Assembly: GCF_963662255.1 (NCBI RefSeq) | Contig: NC_085047.1 | Coordinates: 113,990,214-114,054,213, forward strand | DNA from: Cinclus cinclus | Lineage: Eukaryota; Chordata; Aves; Passeriformes; Cinclidae | Reading direction: 5' to 3' | Length of the DNA: 64,000 bases | Part shown: positions 35,203-46,699 of the stretch, piece after piece | Numbering within the stretch: the first letter of the stretch is position 1 | Layout of the letters: the number at the start of each line of letters is the position of its first letter | The notes under the pieces: generated by a model | Told to the model about the DNA's origin: nothing | Seen by the model: only the letters and a program-made list of their open reading frames with translations | The model's database searches: none | Made by a program: the position numbers and the translations under genes

Positions 35203-35310
35203 GTTTTGGTTTTGTTTTTTTGTTTGTTTTGTTGTTGGTGGTTTGTTTGTTTGTTTTGTTTTGTTTTTTGTTTTGTTTTTGTTTTGGTTTGGTTTGGTTT
35301 GTTTTTTTTG
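35203..35310. repeat. T/G low-complexity tract with GGTTT pentamers
   Basis: About 105 bp of T and G, mainly TTTTG and TTTG units, ending in three GGTTT repeats at about 35285-35300. It is the reverse-complement type of the AAACC tract at 7461-7614. Confidence 0.92.
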
Positions 35311-38300
35311 AGAGAAAGATTCTGCTTTAGTTTATAATTGAAGCTCTGCAAACCAGCCCAGTCGAGTTTACTGGTGGATTCTTCCTTCATGAAGTAGCTG
35401 ATCTGCCAGGGGAGTTAAAATTAGGTATAAGTTAGATTTAGACTCACAAGCTAATTTAGGGCTATGTGGCAATTAGAGTTTTAAAACCTCTCTGCTGATT
35501 TTAGCAGATTTATGCAGCATTCTTCCCTTCCATGAGTATGCTCAGGTAGCTAAAAGGCCACATTCACAGACTGAAATGTTCCAAAGCTTCAGAATAAAAG
35601 ACTGTTTACACAAAGGAATAAAAATATAGCCCCCTCCCATGCTGTTTTTCTTTTTTGTATTGATCACCGCTGTTGGATGCTATCACAATACTGTAGAGTG
35701 TATTTAAACTGAGAATGACTTTTAGTACAGTAATGTGTTCACTGTGTCATTTTTACCACAGCTTTTACATTTCTCACTAATTTTTTTTTATCATGTTGGA
35801 TGTTTTGGTAAATTAATTTTTCATTTGTAGTAACAATTAATTCACTTTTGGCCAATTTGTGTTTATTTTAACTACTATCTGTAAGATAGCAAATAGTAAG
35901 GCTCCCATATTGACAATTTGAAGATGTAAATATTGCCACCCAAACACCATCACGTTCCCAGGGGAATCCTCTGCCTTGGCATTATCTCTCAGTGAGTGTA
36001 TTCCTTTAGGAATACTGCCTTCACAACTCTTCTCACACACGCCTTGGGAATGCATCCAGCAGCCCTAACGTGGCTTATTTTGTTTTTAGAGCTAATATAT
36101 ACAGTGACTGTGTGTTTAAAAGTGCTCATTATGTATTTCACTTGTGGCCTGTGCTCCAGGGAGTGCGTTGTGGAGCCTTCACCATGAGAGGACTCACAGG
36201 TGTGCCTTCAACACAGCCCTTCCAGTGGGCAATCCATGCTGGGATTAACCTGGAATGCTCTTCCGTTTGGCATGGGTGATTAGCTTTCACCAAACCCACA
36301 AACACAGCGTGTGAGAATGACATGCAAAGAAGGCATAAACATTTCCAGGGAATCCTGGCTGCTGGCAGTCCTCCTCTCCATGACCTGTAACTCACCACTG
36401 TCATTTAGAGGAACATCAGGCAGTTCCCATCTTGTTCACACCGTTAGGTGCTGCCATCAACCATTAGAACACACATCAGTGCAACCTGGATGGTTTTAAT
36501 GGGATCTGTAAATACAGGAGCAATTCAGAGAAGGCAGCTCACATTTTGGTAATGCACCATTAAAAGGCAGAAAGAAGAATAATAGGGAAAACAGCGGGGC
36601 TATTCATTCACCTCATTCTCATTAGGAAACCCAGTGCACTGCATCTCTGGTCATTCCCAGGACAAACAACCTTGCCAAGGAAAATGTTGGTACCTCACTG
36701 TTAAGCAGAAGCAAATTTAATTCTGCAGAGTGCTCAGAAAGTTGCAGCTTCTTTTTCTGGTTTCTGCAAAACCAAAATCTGTTTATTGTTCTGACCCATT
36801 TCTTTCCTGTTTTCTGTAGAAATTTGTATATCCTACGAGTACTGTTTGAGGGACCTTACTATATTTTGTGTATTGGGTGCTGGATTTGTCTTCCCAGTGG
36901 CCTGAAATGTAGAGGTGAGCCATGAACTCTGCTGGAAATTATTAATTTTCTTCATAAGTGTTCAAGCAATTCAAAATGGTAGTCAACTGCAGACATTAAA
37001 ACGCTTTACAAAAAAATTAAAGAAAGGAAAAGAGTTCTCTGGTGCCAGTTACCAGTAACAGAAATTAAATGAGCAGAAAGCCTGGAGGAAGGAGTTCACC
37101 TCTGTAATACTCAGAAGTTGGGCACCTTCTGGAGATTTAGCCCCTGTAACACATTCACCCCTTGGCTGGCGCTGTGCTGGGGTCGAGTGAGGATCTTCTG
37201 CCTCTCTCTTACTCAAAGGCCAAATATAGATTGCCACTACTGCTGAGCAGTTTGCAATCTTCAGTGAGTGACTGACCCAGATTTTCTTGTGGATCTTCCT
37301 GCATGGCATGGCTTAAAGGCTGTAACCTCGTCCTCCCTCCCCAGGCCACAGATCCCATCCTCTCTGAGGCACAACGTCAGTCTGAATTTCTCTAATCTCT
37401 AACACACAACTTTGCAAAGCCATTTTTATCGCCTTGTTTCTCTGCCGCTGTGTAGTTCTGTCTGCTCCAAATACAGGCAAGAAAATAAACATCCTAGGTC
37501 AAGGTTCTTTAAAACTTGTAAATTGTTTTATGGAATATATAGGTTAGAAACGAGGCTTAACTGATGGGTAAAGGGGTACAATTTAGCAATATGTAAAAAT
37601 ATAATTTTATGCATGGTAATGAGATGTTAGACATAAGATAGAATGGACATATATAGGAAAGAAATGCCCCAGAAAAAGAACCATTTGCTTAAAAAACAAA
37701 TTAAAGCAGCACATAATATTTGCCATAATAAACATTAACAGCAATTTTAAGTGTATGAGTCTTAGGAATCCCAAATACTCAGTGTTCTTTAGGCTATTCT
37801 CTACCAAACCTCTCATTTCCACTCAGAAAATATTTAATTTTGATTGGTATTCAAAGTTAATTTATTTTCAGGGATGGCCTAATTGTTGCCAAACTAAAAA
37901 GTTGCCTTTTTCCCATGGGATGTAATAAAATGATCATAGCAAAATCATGATAATAATTCATGTTCTGCAAAACAAGAGCACAGTTTATTTTAAACATAGG
38001 AAGAGTGATCATAGGGAAGATGAATTAAATGTATTGATGTACAGCATTCACTAGTAATAGAAAGCAGACTTTAAAAAAATTTGCTGAAAAAGTAATTGCA
38101 GTAATATATTGGATTTATGGGAAAAACACTGATTGTGTAACTGATTTGATGTTATGTTTCTATTCAATATACTTTCCCATTGAGACATCCTATTTTTTAA
38201 CAGAATTAAATGTTTTTCTTTTTAATCTACTTTTCCTTCCCTTTTTGACCGCAGAAAAAAGTGAAAAGGTCACTTTCTTTTATAAAATAAATATCCTGGT

Positions 38301-38889
38301 AATTTGTGACTTACTAAAACAATATTTCTTGGACCAAATTCCACCCATCTCCCAAGTGCTTGTTAACAGGACTGTGTTTACCATGTTCACATGATGTGGA
38401 CAACATCTCAAATTAAAATTTGTGTTCTTAGAGATCAGTCTGTGAGAGTGTGATAACTTTTCCTCACCGTGAGGCAAGGCTGGAGTTGTGGAATATGAAA
38501 TGAATTCCCTGAAGGTTTCAGTTCCCTGCGTTGCCAGCAGAGTGAGCCTGGGGATGGATCTAAGGGAGCTTCTTTCCTGTGTGGTTGAACTGAGCACATC
38601 TTGGTGTTGGCCCAGCTCATCCTGGCATTTGACACATCCTTGGTTTGAAGAGATTGAAACAGAGAAGTACCAGCTTGGGACAGGACAATCACAGGAATTC
38701 AAATGCAGTCTGCAAGACTTTTCTCTTTTTTCCCCCGTTTTGTAGAAGCATCATTTTAGGAGCACATTAATCTGATCTGACAAGGAGTTGAACTGAAAAT
38801 AAAACAAGTCCAAGCATATGAACATGGCCATTAAACAAAGTTCTCTGCAGAGCAATGCACTCAGAAGTTAATTATAGCTGAATCTTCCT
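35311..38889. other. Transposon-poor noncoding sequence
   Basis: Single-copy sequence with no recognisable transposon, RNA gene or coding exon. The section 38430-38720 is richer in GC and open on both strands (up to 140 codons on the minus strand), but its translations match nothing I know. Confidence 0.6.
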
Positions 38890-38902
38890 TGACCTTTGAC
38901 CT
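38890..38902 (-). promoter_or_regulatory. Perfect DR1 nuclear-receptor motif
   Basis: The plus strand reads TGACCT-T-TGACCT, so the minus strand is AGGTCA-A-AGGTCA. This is the exact consensus direct repeat with 1-nt spacing, bound by RXR heterodimers, HNF4 and COUP-TF class receptors. TTAATTATAG lies about 20 bp upstream. Occupancy cannot be judged from sequence. Confidence 0.5.
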
Positions 38903-41900
38903 TTTAATCTCTTGGCATTTTTGTACCTTTTTTTCTGGCTGAAAGCAAGAAGTTAAAGAAACTGGTAAAAATCCCACAATCACACAGTATCACTAATTGC
39001 TTTTCCTTCAGGTTAAGAATGTGCAGGTTAGCACTGGTGTTTGGCACTTGCAGTGTCTCATTAGTGAAACCTACAGGACCAGCTCCTGGAATATAAGATC
39101 AACTGTCTAAATTGGGTATTCTTAATTACTTGGAATATTCTTTTTCCCCATACTCGAGAACAAGTGGAGTGTTGCTGTTATTGTCTCAGCTCACGAGTGC
39201 TGGTGGTAGAGATAAGTCTGTAACAAAGCCCTGACAGGAGTAATTCATCTTCAAGATTAACGGAGCAATTCTGCACATTGCTCATGTATTAATGAAGCAC
39301 AAGTGTGGTACATGGTAATGAATGTTCCCCCAGCAGCCTGAAAAGGTGCTCTGCTGCAGCACAAGTCCTCTGAGTGTGGTTGTTTCCACTCACCCTGAGA
39401 GCCTGTCACCAGTCCTCCTAATTCATATCATCGTGTGTTGCCATGCGCTTGAATGAGGTTAAGGCCAAATTTTTATTATTGCTTATTCTCATTAATTGCA
39501 AACATATGTTTATCTCTTAACAATCAGCAAAGTGTGGTGTTAAAATATTTTTCCTCACTGGTCCCTGAGAAACTGCAAAGGGCAGTAAGAGGGTTTTGGG
39601 TTTCTGTAATTAGGAGCACTGTTTGTCACTGTCACTGTCACTGGGCAGGCCCCAAGTGACCTTGTTTGGTGGGTGGAAGTCCCAGGGGAAGAGTTTAATT
39701 GGAGACCTGGAAACTGAAAGTTACTCTCTGCCACCATCTGTGCATTGGGCTGGGTGATCACCAGCACAGGCTACTGCAAGCAGGGCTGAAATGAGGGAAA
39801 CTCAACCAGGACGACACCATCAGAGTCAGATTTTAGTGCTGTGAATTAGAGCATCAGTAAAAAAAAATGCAGATGTTACAACTGGGAAGACTGCCATCTT
39901 TTAAAAATGATGGAAAAGCAATTTAGGTTAAGTCCCCTGTTTCTAAAGATTACAAAATATTGAGTGTGAAATTCATTAACAGCTTGGGGAAACAGCTACC
40001 ACTTCTTTTGGCCCAAAGGGTTTCTGCAAAATATTGTAGCAGTAAGCAACTTTTAAAAATTAAAGAGGAGGATCACCACAACTTTAATTGAAGTTCAATA
40101 TTTTCCATGGTTTCTAAGGGATTTGCCTTGCTGATTCTACTCAAACCCTCTACCTGGTTTTAAATATTAAAAAAATACATATAATGCCAGTAGAGCACAA
40201 AGTTTTTGTTGCTCAAAGATGTGATTTTTGTAAAGAAGATAATTTCAGAAAGAATGCTGATTCAATCACTGGTGTTAGATACTCAAACCTGCACTTATCA
40301 CCGATGAAAATCACTCTAAAAGAGTACTTTCAAAATAATAAGAACAAGAAAACTCTGGTCTCTTTCCTAGAGCTGACAGACAATATCAAAATATGTAGCC
40401 AGGTTTATCACCAAATCAGCTCTATCACTGCAGGCAGTAGCTGGGGAGCGCCTGTGCATACAGACATAAACTGTTCATCATGGGCAGGACAGAGAAGAAG
40501 TTCTGCAACATGAAAATACTTTTAGGTTGTAGCTGGATGAGTGAGTCAACTTTTGGAAATTAGGGATGAGGAGCCAAGAAAGAGACAGTGAAAGACAAAC
40601 AGGCCATCCCCATATTATGAAAAATGAGCACCTGCCTTCCTTTCCCTTCACTGATTTACATATTCACCCAAAGTGAGAGAAAGTCCTTGAATTAGGCTGA
40701 AGAAGAGCTCATTGTTTTAACATCCTTACATTACATAAGTGAACTTAGGCAAATACAGGAGCTCTTCACTGTGTCGGGGTAAAAGTCACTCCTGACACTG
40801 CTGACATTGTTTTTATTTGAATTGTGACGTCTCAAGCCTTGCAATGTCTCAAGCTTTGACTTGCTTTCAGTTTAGGAGCTGTAATTAAAGGACAAGTGGT
40901 TCAACCAAAACCAGTTCCTTTTCCTACACTTTTCACCTATTAGGTGTCTGCAACCTCCAAAATGTCACCTCTGCAAGTGTAGAACACCACAGGGTTTTAA
41001 ACTGAATGGGAACTTTCTTTGGAAAAGTTTTCCACATTAAATTTCATGGTTTTTTGTAGGTATGTGACATGCGGAGTATCAAAGCTCTGCTGGGTAAGAC
41101 TAAAGATGTGTCAGCTCAATGAGGAAATGAGCACTTGCTTGCTTGCTTATTCTAATTATTGCATGACAGTGATAAGAGGCAGCACTTTCATGTCAGAAAT
41201 TTGTTAATAGTTTTCCTTTGGTAATTCAGAATGGTTGATGACTAAAGAAACTGGAATTTGCCTGTCAAAGTTGTAGTCCCAGCCAAGGCTGCTGTGTCTG
41301 CAATAACACAGGAATAGATCAAGTCAAAATAATTTGTGTAGCGTGTTATTGATGTTCTGATATAAGCCTTCAGGGCCAAAAGAGACAGAGAAAGGGAAAA
41401 AAAGAATGAGAAAAAGCAATTAGATATTATGATATGTGAGAGGACTATGTACTTGCAGAAATAATAAAGGTGAAAGGAATAAATTGTTATCCAGTTTGCC
41501 CTTCTGGATAGCAGAAACCATGTGATTTAATGCAGATTAGAATAAATAAACAGTTTAACTCAAGTATTGAAATATGTTTGTTTCCTTGACACTATAAAAG
41601 TTGAGATAATAACTGTATTTCACCTCATATTTCAGTGTAATTATGTTTGAATTTACATTTTCTGTTCGATGCACATATATGCAAATATACCCACATCTAA
41701 CTTACAGTGATAAACAATGATCAAGTGGAAAAACACTGAAGGAGGGAAAAATTTTTGTTTCTTCCTTGAGACCTGCTGAAATCTGGGCTGGGGAAATATC
41801 TGTCTCTTGGCTTGGCTGCAAACTTAAAAATGGAAGAGGAAAAAAATCCCCAGTGGAAATGAAACTTAGGAAATGATCTGCTGGACTTGTGCTGGAGAAG

Positions 41901-42219
41901 CAGAGTGAGGAAAGTGAGACACTGCCTTTCCCAAAGCCTTTGAATCCCGGTGTTATAAAATAGGTCACGCTGGGATGAGTGTGAGAGAAACTCGCTGTTA
42001 ATTGACATCCCTAAAGCATGTGAAGCAGGAAGGTTGGGATCTCAGACCTGGATGGGAAGGGTGAGCCTCCCCTGCTGCAGAGAGACAACAAATTCATGGA
42101 GGAAAAGCAGGGAGGGCAGTGCCAGCCTGGCCTCGACCCTGAGGGTCACAGCCCTGCCCAAAGTGCTGTGGGCACCGAGGGGCTCCCTGGCAGTGACCAG
42201 GTGGCCCCTTCCACCTGTT
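38903..42219. other. Transposon-poor noncoding sequence; possible conserved block at 39230-39500
   Basis: 39230-39500 is non-repetitive and carries ATTAATGAAG, GGTAATGAATG and CTCATTAATTGC motifs, a texture like conserved noncoding elements. A (TGTCAC)3 microsatellite lies at 39624-39641. The segment 42050-42219 is GC-rich and unclassified, with a small hairpin CAGGTGG...CCACCTG at 42198-42217. No coding exon is recognisable. Confidence 0.45.
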
Positions 42220-42755
42220 ACAGAATTTAGGATCATCAAGGTGGGAAGAGCCCCCCAGGATGAGCCAGTGCCAGCCCAGCAGCAGCAGCATCACCCCAAA
42301 CCCTGTCCCCAAGGGCCACATCCAGACTGCTCCTGAGCACTCCCACAGACAGTGACTCCAAACCTCCCTGGGCAGCTCATCCCAAGGCCTGACCGCTCTG
42401 ACAGGGAAATTTTCTTTGCCAATCTCCAACCTGAGCCTCCCCCGGTGCCATTTGAGGCCATCTCCTCTCATTTTGTCCCTGCCCCTCCTGTCAGGGAGTT
42501 GTGCAGAGCCACAAGGTCCCCCCTGAGCCTCCTTTTCTCCAGGCTCAGCCCCTTTCCCAGCTCCCTCAGCCCCTCCTGATCAGATTCCAGCTCCAGCCCC
42601 TTCCACAGCTCCGTTCTCTTCTCTGGACCTGCTCCAGACCCTCAATGTCCTTTCAGAAATGAGGGGCCCAAAACTGAGCACAGGACTTGAGGTGTGGCCT
42701 CACCTGTGCAGAGAAGAGCAAGGCAGGAGTGAGAGAAGCCAGTGATCACTTCACG
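42220..42755 (-). mobile_element. CR1 LINE fragment including the end of the reverse-transcriptase ORF, minus orientation
   Basis: Starts with the tail-proximal text "cagaatttaggatcatcaag" and extends about 535 bp to near "gatcacttcac". The minus-strand translation of 42360-42471 contains GRLRLEIGKENFPVRAVRPW followed by DELPREVW. This is the C-terminal end typical of the CR1 ORF2 endonuclease/reverse-transcriptase protein. Further in, the gene is broken. A 95-bp block (42476-42570) is identical to the CR1 copy at 58088-58182. The element is 5'-truncated and inactive. Confidence 0.92.
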
Positions 42756-43829
42756 CACACTTGATGGCAAAAAAGGAATTCCCAAGAAAAATGGAGAAGC
42801 ATATTTAAAAAGGAAACCAAAAGGGTCATCTGAAAGCACGAGATCTTTGCAGGTGTCATGGCTACAGCTGAAAGATCATGTACTGGGGACAATGCCATCT
42901 GTTAAATAGCTCTCCTCTATCAAATGCTGCCATGGTCAAACAAGAGAATAAAGAAGGATAGCAAAAGAAAGAAATCATCCTTCAGAAACTTAATGTTATG
43001 TCCAAAACAAGAAAACAGGGAATAACTCAACCTCTGGTAGTTTTTATTTTGTGGAAACATAACATGTCAGGCCACAAAGATTTTTAGGAACAGCTTGAAA
43101 AGGTATCGAGGAAAGAATGTATTTGTTTACAGACACAACAGAAATAAAACTTCTGCCATAGTTTACAGAGGGACAATAGATTAGGAATGTGTGAAAGGGC
43201 TGCTAAGAGAAGATAAGGCTGTACCTAAAAAACCACAAAGGATCAGTTGCCAAAAATGAGGTCTGTGGAACAAATAGGCAAAATGAATGTTAGAAACCAG
43301 GTACGCAAAAGCACTGAAATATCGGGGGGGCGTGGGGGGGGGGGGGAAACAAACAAACAACAACAACAAAAAAAAAAGAGAAAAAAACAACACAATGACA
43401 TAAGAAGTGCTAAAAGGCATCAAGAGAAACTCAAAACTGTTGAGGAAGAAGAGTTGCATAAAAACCTGTCCAAGAGGCAGATCTCGGTTTTAAGAGAGTT
43501 CTTTGGGAAATCACAAGCACAAGTGTGAGAGGTGTGAAGGGTGAGGTGACAGAGGCTCAGAATAAATTCCGAGAAACCTGACACAGTCGGTTCTTACGGA
43601 TCTGAGAGTGCAGAATAATCCTATAGTGTAAAACTTAATTATTATGTAATGTAGACAGCAGATGACAAAATCCCAGTTGCCAAGGAAGATGTGGTAACAA
43701 ATTAATATTCTCTTTCTGTCTCCTCCCTCCTTTCCCCCCACTCCAAACAAGGAGCTATCAGATTGCATTATCTGGTGGAAGACTGGAATGAGCAATGGGA
43801 TGCACGTCCTCACACCTCGCATAATTAAG
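42756..43829. other. Unassigned sequence with a poly(G)/A-C tract
   Basis: AT-rich single-copy sequence. At 43323-43346 two G-runs (G7 and G13 or so) separated by CGT lead into AAAC, AAC and poly(A) units up to about 43392. Open frames here are low complexity. No gene is recognisable. Confidence 0.6.
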
Positions 43830-44105
43830 CTGAGAACCTTATTGCACAGAATGTCACAGGCACTGCAAATTTACATGGGTTTAGAAAGTGCTTGGACAAA
43901 TTCATGGCAGGAAACATCCCACTGGGGAATATTCAATGCAGAGATGCCACCAGAAACTCAGGAGGGCCCTAAGCTACTGCCAGCTAGAAAATGGGGAAGT
44001 ATTCTGAAATATCAGGATGTGCTTGCCCTGTTCTTCCAGTTTTTAATAGGCCATCCACCACCGTTCACCATCAGAGACTGGATGAACTGATGCAGTCTGG
44101 CTGCC
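43830..44105 (+). mobile_element. Ancient CR1-family (L3/X-like) LINE 3' relic, plus orientation
   Basis: Landmarks in order: "gtttagaaagtgcttggaca" then AATTCATGG (43880-43908), "gccctaagctactgccagct" (43967), "gcttgccctgttcttccag" (44021), and "ccatcagagactggatgaac" then TGATGCAGTCTGGCTG (44070-44103). These match the layout of the 3' end of old amniote CR1-type LINEs, where the text runs "agaaaggactagataaattcatgg" and later "gacaggatactgggctagatgg", then "tctgatccagtatggc". Strong divergence indicates great age. Confidence 0.5.
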
Positions 44106-45486
44106 TCTATTTAATATATATATATATATAAATATGTTTTAATGAAAAGCCTGGATTTTATGAAATTTTTTTTTTCAAAATTGCTGAGCAAAGGACCCAC
44201 TTTATGCAGTGGATCAGATATAAAACATGTAGGGCATGTGGGTCCAGGTCATTCCCTATCAGAAGGGAATTAATCCTATATTATTTACCTGTTCAGCAGG
44301 ATACCCATAGTCAAAGGTGTAGGTCATTTACATTCATAGAATATAAAGTACATTTTTTTTCTCTACTGTTGACATTTTCATTTTATGTAAATAAGGAAAT
44401 ATTCAGTAGTACACATACTGGAACCATTGAATTCTCTTAAATGATTTTTGAAACCACTATAACACCTTCCCTCTTCCTCTCTCTGTTTCATGTGCTACTT
44501 TAATATTTTAAGATGACTGTGAAGTCAGAGCCACCTTAAAAAAATACTCTACAAAAAACCCAACAGCAAAGGGCAGGAGGCTTATTGCAGATGTGAAAGA
44601 ATTATCAGCTTCATTCAATCAGTTATGCAAAGCAGAGAAAAAAAAAATCCAAATATGCTTACCCGGCACCCACCAAAGAGAGCAAGATTTGTGTTTTGAG
44701 CTTACTTAAGCAGAAAAAAATTTGATCATTTGTGTATTGAAGTGTTCAAACCACTAAACCACAGTTTTCTGAAAATCAGCTTTTAGCAAACACTCTTTTT
44801 CCATTATGAGAAAATCTTTGGTGAATTTCAACCAAATTTGCAACTAGGTTGAGTCTGACCAGATTATCTTGTCTTTCGCAAACAGCATTTTCAGAAAAAC
44901 CTTGCTTAGATCTATTCAGAATTTTCTTATCAGTGGTTCCAGGAAGAAGAGAATCTTACTAATTTTATCAGGATTAGAGTGCAAATCTAAGTTTTTCCAT
45001 TTCTATCAGGAATTCCAAAATGAAGTTGTGTCAAGCTGGTAGAGTTGTAATAATGACACAGAAAATTTGCTTCTAAAATTTTCAAAGATTTAAACTGGAG
45101 CAGTGAGTAATCCTCAGAATTATAAATTATCACCTTAATACTGATTTAACTGTTCGAAGTTCGCCATCAGGTTGCTAAGTGTTTTTTGTTTGCTTCTGTA
45201 TGATCAATACAAGATTTTTCCCCTTCTTTTTCTTCAGATTTTATTTTAGGTTATCAAAATTTAAATTTAAGCAAAAATTGGCTTCAGGCCAAAGATAAAT
45301 TACATATAATTTTCAATGAAAAAATCTCAACATAAACCAGGACATTGAACACTGCCCATCAGTAGCTGCTTTGGCTCTCCAAGGTTAGCCAGAACAAAAT
45401 GCAGCACAGTTCATGCCAAGTTGGGTATGGAATCATACATAAGGATCTGAGAAAGGATATTCCATTGTTTTGGGGGTTTATGTTTC
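44106..45486. other. Unassigned AT-rich sequence
   Basis: Starts with an AT microsatellite (44114-44131). The rest is single-copy AT-rich sequence without recognisable genes or repeats. Confidence 0.6.
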
Positions 45487-45592
45487 TTTTTTTATTATTA
45501 TTATTTTTGTTTGGTTTTGGGGGTTTTTGTTTGTTTTTATTTGGTTTGGTTTTTTGTTTTGTTTTTTTTGTTTTGTTTTGTTTTGTTTTTGT
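45487..45592. repeat. T/G low-complexity tract
   Basis: About 105 bp of T with G, including TTATTATTATTA at the start and TTTTG repeats at the end (about 45558-45590). The open frame across it encodes only F/L/V/G-rich low complexity. Confidence 0.92.
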
Positions 45593-45829
45593 GGCAGTGG
45601 ATAATATTTGGATTTGAAATTATGTTATGTGCTTATTAGAAACTGCTGAAGCAAAAACTCATTTACAGAGCTGGACATTAAAGTGCTGACATTATGTCAG
45701 CACAGTTCCAGGGGGAGCTTTCAGCCTTCTTAGGAGGTTCTTGCTGGTGACAAAATTTCTGTCCTGTTTTGAAGGGATTCTTCATCCAAAGCAGAGTGGG
45801 AACCAGACTGGGGGGAATTCTGCCTTTGT

Positions 45830-46497
45830 GCCCCACTCAGGTGAGAGCTCACCTGGATCCTGCCCCAGGCCTGGATCCCAGCACAGGGAGGAGCTGGAGC
45901 TGCTGGAGAGAGCCCAGAGGAGGCAGCAGGATGAGCAGAGGGATGGAGCAGCTGTGCTGGGAGGAAAGGCTGGCAGAGCTGGCATTGTTCACCTGCACAG
46001 GAGAAGCTTTGGGCTGAGCTCAGGGTGGCCTTGCAGGGCCTGGAGGAGCTGCAGGAAACATGGAGAGAGACAATTGCCAAGGGATGGAGGGACAGGACAC
46101 AGGGAATGGCTTCAGAGCAGCATTGGATGGGATACTGGGAATTAGGAATTGTTCACTGGGAGGGTAATGAGGGGCTGGGATGGAATTCCCAGATTTGCTG
46201 TGGCTGCCCCTGGATCCCTGGCAATGCCCAAGGCCCAAGGGGCTTGGAGGAACCTGGGTGTCCTGGTTTAGGGGAAATCTGGGAGGAAACCACTCCCCCA
46301 CAATTCTATTTCTGTTGGATTTAGTTTTAAAGGTGGGGGACTTATTTTTGGGCTAAACAGATGACTGGGGATACAATTCAGCATCATAAAGTCACCCTAG
46401 GACACTGGGATAGTGGAAGGTGTCCCTGCCCATGGCAGAGGGTGGACTTGGATGATTTACAGACCCCTTCCAACCCAAACCTCTCCATGACACTGTG
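45830..46497 (+). mobile_element. CR1 LINE fragment, plus orientation, interrupted by an LTR-like insertion
   Basis: In sense order the segment shows "ggagctggagctgctggaga", "gaggaaaggctggcagagct", "ggccttgcagggcctggagg", "catggagagagacaattgcc", "ggatggaattcccagatttg", and the terminal "ggtgtccctgcccatggcag" followed by CCCCTTCCAACCC. It is a fairly complete CR1 3' half (about 520 bp of CR1) containing the decayed end of ORF2. It is split at 46258 by a 146-bp insertion; removing this and one copy of CTGGG restores continuous CR1 text. The element is not coding. Confidence 0.93.
46259..46404. mobile_element. Short LTR-like insertion (possible solo LTR) with 5-bp target-site duplication
   Basis: A 146-bp block inside the CR1 copy begins TGTCCTGG and ends AGGACA, so its termini form the TG...CA inverted repeat TGTCCT/AGGACA. 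It is bounded on both sides by CTGGG (46254-46258 and 46405-46409), the duplication expected from integrase. Removing the block restores the CR1 sequence "aacctgggatagtggaaggt". Termini beginning TGTCCTGGTTT are familiar from avian endogenous-retrovirus LTRs. However, 146 bp is short, so it is either an internally deleted solo LTR or a non-autonomous LTR element. No viral coding sequence is present. Confidence 0.75.
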
Positions 46498-46699
46498 ACT
46501 TTCACTCCCACCGCAGCACTCAGACCTCAATGAGAACATCACCAAAACTGCAGTAGCCAAGCACTCTTCTCAGATTTTTTTATAGTTGTGTTTGTCCCTA
46601 CTCAGTAGAAGAAGGTATTTTGTGCCTCTTTGATTTGAAGATTTTGAGAAAGGATGTTTGATCCCTGTAAATGTTCCCTGTTATGGCAGGGTCCTGATA

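Noticed and set aside
43247..43528. 93-codon plus-strand frame with a lysine/glutamine-rich middle
   Set aside because: The middle is the poly(G)/AAC tract, and neither flank resembles a protein.
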